Source: Mucilaginibacter sp. 14171R-50 (lineage in GTDB: Bacteria; Bacteroidota; Bacteroidia; Sphingobacteriales; Sphingobacteriaceae). From it: a DNA stretch of 64,000 nt. The stretch lies in the NCBI RefSeq assembly GCF_010093045.1, contig NZ_CP048115.1, positions 4,402,001 through 4,466,000 on the forward strand, read 5' to 3'. This document shows, piece by piece, positions 1 through 8,493 of the stretch (position 1 is the stretch's first letter; each line of letters starts with the position of its first letter). Made by a program: the position numbers and the translations under genes. Under the pieces are notes generated by a model. That model was given only the letters and a program-made list of their open reading frames with translations, searched no databases and was not told the origin of the DNA.

Positions 1-1584
1 GCTAACCTGAGCTTTTTAGGCTTTGACGGCGAAAAAGCTATCGGCTTGAACGATATTTTGGCGTGCATCAAAAAAGCCAAAAAGGACGCTAATATTAAAG
101 GCATCTTTTTGGACGAGAGCTATATGATGAGTGGCCAGGCCACTACCGAAGAAATACGTAACGCGCTTATCGACTTCAAAAAATCTAAGAAATTTGTTAT
201 CGCCTACTCAGAAATTTACACCCAAGGCTTCTATTACCTGGCGTCGGTGGCGGATAAGGTCTACATTAATCCAAAGGGGATCTTCGAATTCAGGGGTTTC
301 AGTTCAGAGATCACCTTCCTGAAAGGCGCTCTTGATAAGCTAGGGATCCAGGCTCAGATCATCAAGGTTGGTACTTACAAAAGCGCCGTTGAGCCATTGG
401 TGTTAACTAAAATGAGCGATGCCAACCGTTTACAGGTAACTTCATATTTAGGCTCGATGTATGATCATTTCCTTACAGGAATAGGCAAAAGCCGCAATAT
501 CAACAAAGATTCGTTGTTTAATTATGCCAATAGCGGCCGTATACAACAACCCGAAGACGCTTTGAAATATAAGTTGGTTGATGGCTTAAAGTATAAGGAC
601 GAAATACTATCTGACCTGAAAAAACGTACCGGCCTCCAGGAAAAAAATAATATGGCGAGCGTTGACCTTAACGATTATGTGAAAAGCGGCACCAGGGCAG
701 ATACCGACCCTAAGGATGTAAGCTACAAAAACCGGATAGCTATTGTGTATGCATCGGGTGAAATTTCGGGTGGAAACGGCGATGATAACAGCATCGGATC
801 TGAAACCATATCAAAGGCTTTGCGAAAAGTACGGATGGACAACAATGTAAAAGCCGTGGTGCTGCGCGTAAATTCGCCCGGAGGCAGTTCGCTGGCATCT
901 GACGTGATATGGCGCGAGGTAATGCTTACTAAAAAAGTGAAACCTATTATTGTATCTATGGGCGATGTGGCTGCATCAGGCGGCTATTATATAGCCTGCG
1001 CGGCCGATTCTATTATAGCCGAGCCTAATACCATCACCGGGTCGATAGGCATTTTTGCCGTGCTGCCCAATATGCAAAAACTGTTTAATGATAAGCTGGG
1101 TATTACCTTTGATGGTGTAAAGACGGGCAAATTCGCCGACCTTGGCGATGTAAGCCGCCCCCTAACCCCCGAAGAAAGACTTATACTGCAAAACAGCGTT
1201 AACCGCGGTTATGATGATTTTACAAAAGCAGTGGCGGCCGGCCGCGGTAAAACGCAGGCTTATATAAACAGCATTGGCCAGGGCCGTGTATGGACTGGTA
1301 CGCAAGCCCTGCAAAATGGCTTGGTTGACAGGTTGGGCAATATTAACGACGCTATACAATCTGCAGCTAAAAAAGCCGGTGTTAAAGAATATAAAATAGT
1401 AAGCTACCCCGAGCAAAAAAGCTTCTTGAACAGATTTGGCGAAGGCTTAACAGCCGAAGTGAAAGCCCATTTTGTAAAAGCCGAGCTTGGCGATAACTAC
1501 CGTTATTACGAACAAATAAAAGGCGTTACCAAAATGATGCGCACCCCGCAAATGCGTATGCCTTATGATGTGGTGATAAGATAA
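1..1584 (+). CDS. sppA: Signal peptide peptidase SppA, 67K type (5' end outside window)
   Basis: Membrane-associated serine protease of the S49 family that degrades leftover signal peptides. The reading frame is open from base 1, so the N-terminal anchor lies upstream. Two tandem S49-like halves are visible. The N-terminal half carries VGTYKSAVEP, whose Lys (codon at 379-381) is the expected general base. The C-terminal half carries GDVAASGGYY (about 960-990), whose Ser is the expected nucleophile, followed by TITGSIGIF. Both catalytic parts of the 67K type are present. A hairpin follows directly after the stop. Confidence 0.95.
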   Translation, partial: ANLSFLGFDGEKAIGLNDILACIKKAKKDANIKGIFLDESYMMSGQATTEEIRNALIDFKKSKKFVIAYSEIYTQGFYYLASVADKVYINPKGIFEFRGFSSEITFLKGALDKLGIQAQIIKVGTYKSAVEPLVLTKMSDANRLQVTSYLGSMYDHFLTGIGKSRNINKDSLFNYANSGRIQQPEDALKYKLVDGLKYKDEILSDLKKRTGLQEKNNMASVDLNDYVKSGTRADTDPKDVSYKNRIAIVYASGEISGGNGDDNSIGSETISKALRKVRMDNNVKAVVLRVNSPGGSSLASDVIWREVMLTKKVKPIIVSMGDVAASGGYYIACAADSIIAEPNTITGSIGIFAVLPNMQKLFNDKLGITFDGVKTGKFADLGDVSRPLTPEERLILQNSVNRGYDDFTKAVAAGRGKTQAYINSIGQGRVWTGTQALQNGLVDRLGNINDAIQSAAKKAGVKEYKIVSYPEQKSFLNRFGEGLTAEVKAHFVKAELGDNYRYYEQIKGVTKMMRTPQMRMPYDVVIR

Positions 1585-1607
1585 GATTATTAAAAATATT
1601 GATTGAG

Positions 1608-1634
1608 AAAGCTGCCTTTGGGGCGGCTTTTGTT
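1608..1634 (+). terminator. Rho-independent terminator after sppA
   Basis: AAAGCTGCC pairs with GGCGGCTTT (one G-U) around a five-base loop, followed by TTTGTT. It lies 24 bases after the sppA stop. It also shows that an upstream start at 1599 for the next gene is unlikely. Confidence 0.7.
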
Positions 1635-1646
1635 ATTTTAGAAACC

Positions 1647-2108
1647 ATGAAACATCAGATTGATTTTTATACCTCGTATAACCAATTTTACATAACCGAC
1701 AAAGATGCTGGGGGCGCCACCAATTCTGACAAATTTTGGACAACTGAAGCATTTACCGAAAGGCTTGCAGTTGAGGATGGAATTTTAGGTGTAGGCGTTG
1801 AATGCTATGGGCCTGTTAAAGGAGAAGTATACCTTTTAAACTCGTCAAACGATACAACTATTTTGGATGAATACGATCATATAGTTGAAGCAGGGATTGA
1901 GATAAAATCAGGCGTTATTCAAATAATGGATTGCCCCAACTCAAACGTCGAATTAGAACTACGCGTTGAAATAGGGCTTTATCGCGTAAGGATATATTCC
2001 TGTAACTTAGCTTCTGTTGATGGCGATGAAGGTGAAGATTATTATAAAATAGAAATTTGGCCGGATGCCAAAATGGAAAGAAAAGTATTGAAACAGTACT
2101 CCGTTTAA
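1647..2108 (+). CDS. ComJ-like (DNA-entry nuclease inhibitor family) protein, tentative
   Basis: A 153-residue soluble acidic protein. The start at 1647 (MKHQIDFY) is chosen because the upstream in-frame extension runs through the sppA terminator. The order of features (N-terminal aromatic SYNQFYITD-like strand, WTTEAF, late YRVRIYS, C-terminal YYKIEIWP) resembles the ComJ/Nin family, whose Bacillus member inhibits the NucA competence nuclease. No nuclease gene lies beside it. The family call rests on remembered pattern only, and an immunity-type protein is an alternative. The gene stands alone between sppA and polX. Confidence 0.5.
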   Translation: MKHQIDFYTSYNQFYITDKDAGGATNSDKFWTTEAFTERLAVEDGILGVGVECYGPVKGEVYLLNSSNDTTILDEYDHIVEAGIEIKSGVIQIMDCPNSNVELELRVEIGLYRVRIYSCNLASVDGDEGEDYYKIEIWPDAKMERKVLKQYSV

Positions 2109-2181
2109 GGTATTAACAGAATAGCAATTATAAAACCAACTATTACGGGCGGCTTTTGTATTTTTACGCCACAACTAAATT

Positions 2182-3861
2182 ATGGAGAACAAACCCATCG
2201 CGCGCGCGCTTCGCTTACTATCGCAATTGATGGAATTGCACGAGGTTAACCCCTTCAAAATAAAATCGATAGCTAATGCTGCTTTTAAGGTTGATAAATT
2301 GCCATTTCCGCTGGCAGGCAAAACTGTAAGCGAATTAGAGAAGATAGATGGTATAGGAAAAAGCCTTGCTGCCAAGATAGCCGAACTGTTAGCGACCGGC
2401 ACCATGACCGAACTCCAGGAAATGCTTGCCCAAACGCCTGATGGTGTCATAGAAATGATGGGCATAAAAGGCATAGGCCCAAAAAAAGTTGCCATCATCT
2501 GGAAAGAGTTGGGGATTGAGAACGTTGGCGAACTTTATTACGCCTGTAACGAGAACCGCCTTATCGAAGCCAAAGGATTCGGTTTAAAAACACAGGAAGA
2601 GATCATAAAGGTTTTGGAGTTCAGGATGGCAGGAAACGGTAAGTTTCTGTATGCCCAGGTAGTGAAAGAGGTGAAGGCGCTGATGGAAGAGATACGCGGT
2701 ATCTTTCCGGATGCGTTAAAACACATTGCAGGAGAGTTTCGCCGCCGCAGCCCGATAATAAGCGAGGTGGTTATTGTAGTGGGCAGCCTGAACCAGGAAA
2801 TAGCCTACCAGGCACTTGCTGAATTAGATACCCTAAAAAATGTAACCCTTAGTGGCACCCATATTTCGGCCGAGTTAAATAACGGTTTGCTGGTTGATAT
2901 TATATGCGTTGACAAAGCAAATTATTACTACGAACTGTTTATAAATACAGGCGATACGGAACACGTAGATGCTGTGTTAGCGCGGATAAATACCCCGCTT
3001 GAATTGCCTGAAACAGAAGAGCTTATATATCAAAAAGCCGGCTTGGCGTGGATGCCTGCTGAACTGCGCGAAGGCAAGTCTTTTATAGAGAAAGCTGCAG
3101 CGGACAACCTGCCGACGCTGATAAGTTACCACGACCTGAAAGGCACTTTGCATAATCACAGCACCTGGAGCGACGGCGTAAATACGCTGGAAGAAATTGC
3201 CTTATACTGCCGCGACGAGCTTAAGCTGGAATACTTAGGCATCAGCGACCATAGCAAAAGCGCGTTTTATGCCAAGGGTTTAAGTATCGAGCGGGTTTTA
3301 CAGCAGCATGAAGAGATAGATCACCTAAACAAAAAACTGGAGGGCTTTCACATATTTAAGGGCATCGAATCGGATATATTGAACGATGGATCGTTGGATT
3401 ACCCGGATGAAATATTAAAACGCTTTGATTTTATTGTGGCATCTATACACGCTAACCTGAAGATGCAGGCGGATAAGGCTACCGCCCGATTAATAAAAGC
3501 TATCGAAAACCGTTACACTACCATTTTGGGCCACCCAACAGGCAGGCTTTTGCTTAGCCGCAAAGGATACGATATCGACCATAAAAAAGTTATTGATGCT
3601 TGCGCTGCCAATAATGTGGTGATAGAAATAAACTCCAACCCGTTAAGGCTTGATCTTGACTGGCGCTGGCACCAATACGCGCTTGATAAAGGTGTAATGT
3701 TATCCATCAACCCCGATGCGCACCGTAATGCCGGGTTCCACGACATGTACTATGGCATAAATGTTGCCCGTAAAGGTGGTTTAACAAAAGATATGTGCTT
3801 AAACGCGTTATCTATAACAGAGGTAACCGAGGTGTTTAAAAAGAAAAGAGAAGGTCGGTAA
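2182..3861 (+). CDS. polX: PolX family protein with PHP exonuclease; polymerase site degenerate
   Basis: Bacterial family X DNA polymerase/3'-5' exonuclease architecture, 559 residues. Helix-hairpin-helix segments lie at about 50-72 and 94-112. The nucleotidyltransferase domain is at about 150-300 and the C-terminal PHP domain at about 320-555. PHP metal ligands are intact: HNHS (324-327), SDH (355-357), GIE (394-396), SIH (421-423), GHP (450-452) and PDAH (511-514). In the polymerase domain the usual GD-hydrophobic-D pair reads SEVV (194-197): the first Asp is Glu195 and the second is Val197. The third Asp (VD at 238-239) remains. It probably acts as a nuclease in base-excision repair without normal polymerase activity. 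Confidence 0.88.
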   Translation: MENKPIARALRLLSQLMELHEVNPFKIKSIANAAFKVDKLPFPLAGKTVSELEKIDGIGKSLAAKIAELLATGTMTELQEMLAQTPDGVIEMMGIKGIGPKKVAIIWKELGIENVGELYYACNENRLIEAKGFGLKTQEEIIKVLEFRMAGNGKFLYAQVVKEVKALMEEIRGIFPDALKHIAGEFRRRSPIISEVVIVVGSLNQEIAYQALAELDTLKNVTLSGTHISAELNNGLLVDIICVDKANYYYELFINTGDTEHVDAVLARINTPLELPETEELIYQKAGLAWMPAELREGKSFIEKAAADNLPTLISYHDLKGTLHNHSTWSDGVNTLEEIALYCRDELKLEYLGISDHSKSAFYAKGLSIERVLQQHEEIDHLNKKLEGFHIFKGIESDILNDGSLDYPDEILKRFDFIVASIHANLKMQADKATARLIKAIENRYTTILGHPTGRLLLSRKGYDIDHKKVIDACAANNVVIEINSNPLRLDLDWRWHQYALDKGVMLSINPDAHRNAGFHDMYYGINVARKGGLTKDMCLNALSITEVTEVFKKKREGR

Positions 3862-3863
3862 CC

Positions 3864-3930
3864 GAAAGTCGGAAAGTCCGAAAGTCAGTCAAAGACTGAA
3901 CAAGGCGATGACCTTATGACTCAATGACAC
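3864..3930. repeat. Short-word repeat in the polX-rfaE1 spacer
   Basis: GAAAGTC occurs three times at an 8-base period (3864, 3872, 3880). A small hairpin TCAGTC-AAA-GACTGA (3885-3899) follows. Then ATGACTCAATGAC (3916-3928) uses the same word as the spacers near 20100 and 46718. No coding content is seen. Confidence 0.7.
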
Positions 3931-3936
3931 AACAGA

Positions 3937-4929
3937 ATGTTAACAGATAAAGTACGCAAGCTTCAGCAGTCGGGCACGGTGCCAAACATTTTGGTAATAG
4001 GCGACCTGATGATAGACCACTATATTATAGGCGATGCTACTAGGCTGTCGCCCGAAGCCCCCGTTCCTATAGTAAACGTAAAAAACGAGTTTACCACGCC
4101 CGGCGGCGCTGCTAATGTCGGACAAAATTTATTAGCGCTTGGCGCAAAAGTATCGCTGGCAGGTATTACCGGCGACGATGCGGATGCCGAACGCCTGACA
4201 ACCATTTTAACGGCTGAAGGCATTAACGCTGAGGGCATTTTTAAAGACAGCACCCGCCCTACCACTATAAAAACACGCGTAATGGCGGGCAGCCACCAGT
4301 TGGTCCGCGTAGACAGGGAAGTAACTAATCCGTTAAATGAGGATTTGCAAGGCCGTTTTTTAGAGCGTATAAAAACCAACATAGGCCAGGCGGATATTGT
4401 GGTTTTGTCAGATTACAACAAAGGCCTTTTTTCTGAAGCGCTTGCCCAACAACTTATTGAAGAAGCCGGGCGCATGGGCAAAAAAGTAGTTATTGACCCT
4501 AAAGGGCTTAACTATGGCAAGTATAAAGGTGCTTATATTATAAAGCCCAACCGTAAAGAACTTGCCGAGGCGGCAAAAACAGAAAAAATTACCAATATAG
4601 ATGAGTTGCAGCAGGCCGCCCGTATTATTATTAAACAAACCGGGGCCGAATATATAGTGGTAACCCTATCAGAACAAGGCATGGTTATTATCAGCGAACT
4701 GGCTTATAAACTGCTGCCTGTAAAGGCCACTTCGGTTTTTGATGTTACCGGTGCGGGCGATACCGTGCTGGCGGCAATGGCTTATTTTATGGCGCAGGGC
4801 CTAAATGTAGAAGAAGCCTGCGAACTGGCAAACCATGCCGCGGCCATCGTAATAAGGCAAACCGGCAGCGCCGTAACAACGGTTGATGAAATACTGGAAG
4901 ATATAGAGGTTAGAAATTCTAAACACTAA
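3937..4929 (+). CDS. rfaE1: D-glycero-beta-D-manno-heptose-7-phosphate kinase
   Basis: PfkB/ribokinase-fold sugar kinase of 330 residues, the HldE N-terminal function as a free-standing protein. It phosphorylates heptose 7-phosphate at C1 on the way to ADP-heptose for the LPS core. Visible motifs are GDLMIDHY near residue 22, TRLSPEAPVP, the PGGAANVGQN sugar-binding glycine turn, and the late DVTGAGDT anion hole containing the catalytic Asp. It is followed by gmhA and rfaE2, so kinase and adenylyltransferase are separate genes here instead of one hldE. Confidence 0.92.
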   Translation: MLTDKVRKLQQSGTVPNILVIGDLMIDHYIIGDATRLSPEAPVPIVNVKNEFTTPGGAANVGQNLLALGAKVSLAGITGDDADAERLTTILTAEGINAEGIFKDSTRPTTIKTRVMAGSHQLVRVDREVTNPLNEDLQGRFLERIKTNIGQADIVVLSDYNKGLFSEALAQQLIEEAGRMGKKVVIDPKGLNYGKYKGAYIIKPNRKELAEAAKTEKITNIDELQQAARIIIKQTGAEYIVVTLSEQGMVIISELAYKLLPVKATSVFDVTGAGDTVLAAMAYFMAQGLNVEEACELANHAAAIVIRQTGSAVTTVDEILEDIEVRNSKH

Positions 4930-4935
4930 TTTTAG

Positions 4936-4966
4936 ATCCGAAATTAAAAATCCGAAATCCGAAATA
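4936..4966. repeat. ATCCGAAAT word repeat in the rfaE1-gmhA spacer
   Basis: The nonamer ATCCGAAAT starts at 4936, 4950 and 4957 and nearly fills the 42-base spacer. It is the same style of spacer as elsewhere in this operon but with its own word. Confidence 0.65.
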
Positions 4967-4971
4967 AAGAG

Positions 4972-5526
4972 ATGGTACTTGAAGAATTATATGAACATCG
5001 TAATTTAATACAAAAGGTTATAGAGGACCTGTCTGGCGATATTGAATTGGCCTGTCGTACTATGGTTTCGGTATTAAAAGATGGTAAAAAGGTTTTAATT
5101 GCCGGTAACGGCGGCAGCGCCGCGGATGCACAGCATATTGCCGCCGAGCTTAGCGGTCGGTTTGTAAAAGAGCGTAAAGCCCTGCCCGGCATAGCTTTAA
5201 CGGTTGATACATCTGCGCTTACGGCCATAGCTAACGATTATGGGTACCATCATGTATTCTCGCGCCAGGTTGAAGCGCTGGCCCAACCCGGCGATCTGTT
5301 TATCGGTATATCAACGAGCGGCAACAGCCAGGGTATTTTAAACGCCTTTGAAACCGCAGGTAAAATAGGTTGCAAAACACTTGGTTTATCAGGTCGGGAT
5401 GGTGGTAAAATGAATAGCGTATGCAACCTGAACATCGTTGTCCCATCTGATGTTACCGCACGTATCCAGGAAATGCACATCCTTATCGGCCACATTATGT
5501 GTAAGGCTGTGGATGATGCGTATTAA
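4972..5526 (+). CDS. gmhA: D-sedoheptulose-7-phosphate isomerase
   Basis: SIS-domain isomerase of 184 residues that converts sedoheptulose 7-phosphate to D-glycero-D-manno-heptose 7-phosphate, the first step of heptose synthesis. The family's GNGGSAADAQH phosphate-binding turn is near residues 43-53, followed by AELSGRF. GISTSGNS (about 109) is the second Ser/Thr-rich loop. The C-terminal EMHILIGH helix carries expected active-site His residues. Length is normal. It lies between the kinase and adenylyltransferase genes of the same pathway. Confidence 0.93.
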   Translation: MVLEELYEHRNLIQKVIEDLSGDIELACRTMVSVLKDGKKVLIAGNGGSAADAQHIAAELSGRFVKERKALPGIALTVDTSALTAIANDYGYHHVFSRQVEALAQPGDLFIGISTSGNSQGILNAFETAGKIGCKTLGLSGRDGGKMNSVCNLNIVVPSDVTARIQEMHILIGHIMCKAVDDAY

Positions 5527-5547
5527 TCGGCCCGAATATGGGTTTAG

Positions 5548-5613
5548 GAATTAACGAATTTCAAGATATACTTTCGTCACTTATTCTGTAATTTTATCAA
5601 ATTCGTTTAATTC
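5548..5613. repeat. Imperfect inverted repeat in the gmhA-rfaE2 spacer
   Basis: GAATTAACGAATTT (5548-5561) is inverted as AAATTCGTTTAATTC (5599-5613) with one extra base. The word GAATT/AACGAATT recurs inside the arms. It can form a hairpin in the operon mRNA. Confidence 0.65.
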
Positions 5614-5635
5614 GGGTTGAGATAATCATTATACC

Positions 5636-6139
5636 ATGCGCCACAATCTTGAAAAAACACTTCTTGATAAAATAACCACCCTGCCGCTACTAAAGGAGCG
5701 TATTATCACCTGGAAAAGCGAGGGTAAAAAAGTTGTTTTCACAAACGGCGTATTTGATCTGCTGCACCTGGGGCATATTACTTATCTTTCCAAAGCTGCC
5801 GAACTGGGCGATAAACTGGTTATTGGTTTAAATGCCGATGCATCAGTCAAACGGTTAAAAGGCGAAAATCGCCCGGTTAATGATCAAAACAACCGCGCAG
5901 CCCTGTTAGCCGCTTTGTTTTTTGTAGATGCAGTTGTTTTATTTGAAGAGGATACCCCCCGAGAGTTAATAACACAACTATCGCCTGATGTGCTGGTAAA
6001 GGGGGCAGATTATACGGTTGACAATATTGCCGGCGCGAAAGAAGTGTTGGCCAATGGCGGCGAGGTTAAAACCATTACATTGGTTGAGGGGTATTCATCC
6101 ACTAATATCATCAACAAAATAAGGATGGTGAGTGGTTAA
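5636..6139 (+). CDS. rfaE2: D-glycero-beta-D-manno-heptose 1-phosphate adenylyltransferase
   Basis: Cytidylyltransferase-fold enzyme of 167 residues, the HldE C-terminal function. It transfers AMP to heptose 1-phosphate, giving ADP-D,D-heptose. It has the NGVFDLLHLGH nucleotide-binding motif (HxGH) near residues 37-47 and the GENRPVND loop. The late YSSTNIINKI corresponds to the family's ISSTxII motif. The pathway's phosphatase (gmhB) and epimerase (hldD) are not in this window. The last codons lie inside a word repeat. Confidence 0.92.
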   Translation: MRHNLEKTLLDKITTLPLLKERIITWKSEGKKVVFTNGVFDLLHLGHITYLSKAAELGDKLVIGLNADASVKRLKGENRPVNDQNNRAALLAALFFVDAVVLFEEDTPRELITQLSPDVLVKGADYTVDNIAGAKEVLANGGEVKTITLVEGYSSTNIINKIRMVSG

Positions 6140-6241
6140 ATGGTGAATAGTTAGTGGTTACCATTTGTATACGCTACTTAGTAGTCAATTATTCAACCAC
6201 TCACCACTTAACCCTCGATACTCACTAAATCACTAATTATT
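6126..6241. repeat. Word-repetitive inverted repeat, rfaE2-GT9 spacer
   Basis: The left arm (6126-6161) reiterates GGTGA, GTGGTT and TAGTTAGTGG and begins inside the last rfaE2 codons. The right arm (about 6188-6240) has the complementary words CAACCACTCACCACTTAACC and ACTCACTAAATCACTAATTA. Pairing is extensive but imperfect. Confidence 0.7.
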
Positions 6242-6245
6242 CTTA

Positions 6246-7214
6246 ATGAAGATACTGGTAATCCGTTTCAGCTCAATGGGCGATATTATTTATACCACCC
6301 CCGTTGTGCGTTGCCTTAAAACGCAACTGCCCGATGCCGAGATACACTTTATTACCAAACCCGCATTTAAATACATTTACGATAATAACCCCTATGTTGA
6401 TAAGCTACTGTTATTAAAACCAAACCTATCAGATACGATCGCCGATATCAAATCGGAGCGTTACGACTACATTATCGACCTGCACAATAACCTGCGTACC
6501 GCCATTATCAAACTACGCACCGGTATAAAATCGTCTACCTATAAAAAACAAACCATACGTAAATGGCTGAGCTTAAAGCTTAATATAAAGCTTGTGCCAC
6601 CGGTACACCTTGTCGACCGTTATTTAAAGGCTGTAGCCTTTTTAGGGGTTACCAATGATGGCCGCCCGATAGATTATTATATTAAACAAGATCACCAGCT
6701 GCAGGCGCTGCTGCCAGCATCGCACCAAAACAATTATGTAGCCTTTGTTATAGGCGCTACGCACTTTACCAAACGTATGCCCAATAAAAAGATCATCAGC
6801 CTTTGCAAACAGCTTAACTATCCTATAGTATTATTAGGGGGTATGGATGTTAAGGTAAATGGCGATGAAATAGCCGCGGCGGTTGGAAACAATGTGCATA
6901 ACGCCTGCGGGATAACAACGTTGGACGAATCGGTTTTCCTGGTATCAAAAGCGCAAAGTATTATCGGTTTTGATACGGGCCTTACCCACATTGCCGAAGC
7001 TTTTGATAGGCCAATTGTATCCATATGGGGCGGTACCGTACCTGAGCTGCTTGGAGTTCAGCCTTATATGGTGAAAAACGCGATGGTTGCCGGTATAGAG
7101 CTTAGCTGCCGCCCCTGTTCAAAGTTCGGGTTAGAAAAATGCCCGCTTGGTCATTTCAAATGCATGTACAATATACCGGAAAAACCCATTGCAACCTTTG
7201 TAAATATTATTTAG
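6246..7214 (+). CDS. Glycosyltransferase family 9 protein (heptosyltransferase-like)
   Basis: GT-B fold transferase of 322 residues expected to use ADP-heptose as donor and extend the lipid A core on the cytoplasmic face. The N-terminus VIRFSSMGDIIYTTPV is the family's acceptor-side signature. IGFDTGLTHIAEAF near residue 240 is the donor-binding segment. A C-terminal cysteine cluster (CRPC...KCPLGHFKC) is typical of WaaF-like members. Its position directly after gmhA/rfaE2 supports a heptose donor. The exact acceptor cannot be read from sequence. Confidence 0.88.
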   Translation: MKILVIRFSSMGDIIYTTPVVRCLKTQLPDAEIHFITKPAFKYIYDNNPYVDKLLLLKPNLSDTIADIKSERYDYIIDLHNNLRTAIIKLRTGIKSSTYKKQTIRKWLSLKLNIKLVPPVHLVDRYLKAVAFLGVTNDGRPIDYYIKQDHQLQALLPASHQNNYVAFVIGATHFTKRMPNKKIISLCKQLNYPIVLLGGMDVKVNGDEIAAAVGNNVHNACGITTLDESVFLVSKAQSIIGFDTGLTHIAEAFDRPIVSIWGGTVPELLGVQPYMVKNAMVAGIELSCRPCSKFGLEKCPLGHFKCMYNIPEKPIATFVNII

Positions 7215-7216
7215 CG

Positions 7217-7249
7217 GAGAATTTTTTCTCAGGAAAAAGATTATTTTTG
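7217..7249 (+). promoter_or_regulatory. Short hairpin plus -7 box for the downstream barrel protein
   Basis: GAGAA-TTTT-TTCTC (7217-7230) is a perfect short inverted repeat just after the GT9 stop. TATTTTTG at 7242-7249 matches the Bacteroidota -7 consensus TAnnTTTG, 25 bases before the ATG at 7274. No clear -33 TTTG is visible. Confidence 0.5.
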
Positions 7250-7273
7250 CCGAAACATAAATCTTATTATTTC

Positions 7274-7879
7274 ATGAAAAAATTTTTACTATTCATTTGC
7301 TGCGGATTTGCAGCTTCGACAGCGTTTGCTCAAGCACCAAGTTTCGGTATCAGGGGCGGTGTAAACTTCGCTAAACTTTCTGCTTCAGACGGTAACATAA
7401 CCGCTACATCCAATTCAACCACCACATTTGCTGCAGGCGTGTTTGCCGACTTTAAATTCGGTAGCGTATCATTGCAACCAGCTTTAAACTATATGGGTAA
7501 AGGTGGTGAAGGTGATGACGGTAACGGCGGCGTAACCAAAATTAAAACCTATTATCTGCAGGTTCCTGTAAATGTGGTTTATCATATACCCGCTACATTT
7601 GGCCAAGTTTATTTTGGTGCAGGCCCATATGTAGGTTATGGCTTATCAGGAAAAGTAACAAGCACCGGTTTAAATGTTAACGCAGACGTTACTTTTGGCG
7701 ATGGTCCTGACGATATCAAAAGAACCGATTTTGGCTTGGATGGTATTGCCGGCTTTGAATTTAGCAACGGTTTTATTCTTGGCGTTAACTACGATCTTGG
7801 CTTATCTAACGTAACCAATGAAAGTTCATTTTCAACAAAAAACCGTGTATTCGGTGTTTCTGTAGGATTTAAATTCTAA
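7274..7879 (+). CDS. Outer membrane beta-barrel protein (porin family, PorT-like fold)
   Basis: A 201-residue exported protein. The signal peptide MKKFLLFICCGFAASTAFA is followed by Gln (cleavage AFA/Q). The rest shows alternating amphipathic strands and glycine turns, starting FGIRGGVNFAKL and ending VFGVSVGFKF with a terminal aromatic residue, as in outer-membrane barrels. The start at 7274 is chosen over an in-frame start at 7139 because it gives a clean signal peptide just after the -7 box. Its role (pore or structural) is not determinable. Confidence 0.8.
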   Translation: MKKFLLFICCGFAASTAFAQAPSFGIRGGVNFAKLSASDGNITATSNSTTTFAAGVFADFKFGSVSLQPALNYMGKGGEGDDGNGGVTKIKTYYLQVPVNVVYHIPATFGQVYFGAGPYVGYGLSGKVTSTGLNVNADVTFGDGPDDIKRTDFGLDGIAGFEFSNGFILGVNYDLGLSNVTNESSFSTKNRVFGVSVGFKF

Positions 7880-7899
7880 TCAGAAAAAACAATATTTAT

Positions 7900-7930
7900 A
7901 AAAAAGAGGGACATGCGTTCCTCTTTTTTT
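7900..7930 (+). terminator. Rho-independent terminator after the barrel protein gene
   Basis: AAAAAAGAGG (7900-7909) pairs with CCTCTTTTTTT (7920-7930) around a ten-base loop and ends in a U-tract. Confidence 0.8.
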
Positions 7931-7942
7931 ATTTTAGAGGAA

Positions 7943-8422
7943 ATGAAAAAACTATTGTTGATTCGCCATGCCAAAGCCACACACGAAAGCGGGTATAGCG
8001 ACTTTGAGAGGCCCCTCACCGACAAGGGCTTTAAGCAATGCGAATTGATGGCTGCCAGGTTAATTGCCGCGGGTATAAAACCCGGGATGATGATGGCAAG
8101 CCCCGCCCTGCGTACTTTATCAACAGCAAATGTTTTTAGCCAGGTGTTAGGCTTGCAGCAAGCCATCACCAACAAAGATATTTATGATGCCAGCGAAAAC
8201 ACACTGTTAAAGGTGATAAGCGAACTGCCCAATGATAAAGACTACGTCGCCATTGTGGGCCATAACCCCGGTATAAGCCAGGTACTTTATTATTTAAGCG
8301 GTGCTATAAAAGAGGTACCGCCTTGCGCGGTAGCGCTAATTGAATTTGATGCAGATAGCTGGCAAGAACTTTTTGAAGGAAGCGGCAAACTTGTTCATTA
8401 CGATACGCCGAACAAGGCTTAA
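7943..8422 (+). CDS. sixA: Histidine phosphatase family protein, SixA-like
   Basis: A 159-residue phosphoglycerate-mutase-fold phosphatase. LLIRHAKA near the N-terminus holds the catalytic RH dyad. ASPALRTLSTA supplies the second Arg and IVGHNPGIS the second catalytic His. Small size and single-domain layout fit SixA, which dephosphorylates phospho-histidine on signalling proteins. A general small-molecule phosphatase is possible. The start at 7943 (MKKLLLIRHA) is preferred because the upstream extension overlaps the terminator. It is convergent with dprA. Confidence 0.82.
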   Translation: MKKLLLIRHAKATHESGYSDFERPLTDKGFKQCELMAARLIAAGIKPGMMMASPALRTLSTANVFSQVLGLQQAITNKDIYDASENTLLKVISELPNDKDYVAIVGHNPGISQVLYYLSGAIKEVPPCAVALIEFDADSWQELFEGSGKLVHYDTPNKA

Positions 8423-8423
8423 G

Positions 8424-8493
8424 TCGAAAGTTCTAAGTTTTTAGTCTGTAGTATAAACCGACTTGAGACTTAAGACTAAAAACTCGAGACTTA
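8424..8493. repeat. Word-repetitive inverted repeat between sixA and dprA
   Basis: AAGTTTTTAGTCT in the left arm is opposed by AGACTAAAAACT in the right arm. Both arms reiterate AAGTC/GACTT-type words. It sits between convergent genes, where a bidirectional terminator would be expected. Confidence 0.7.
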
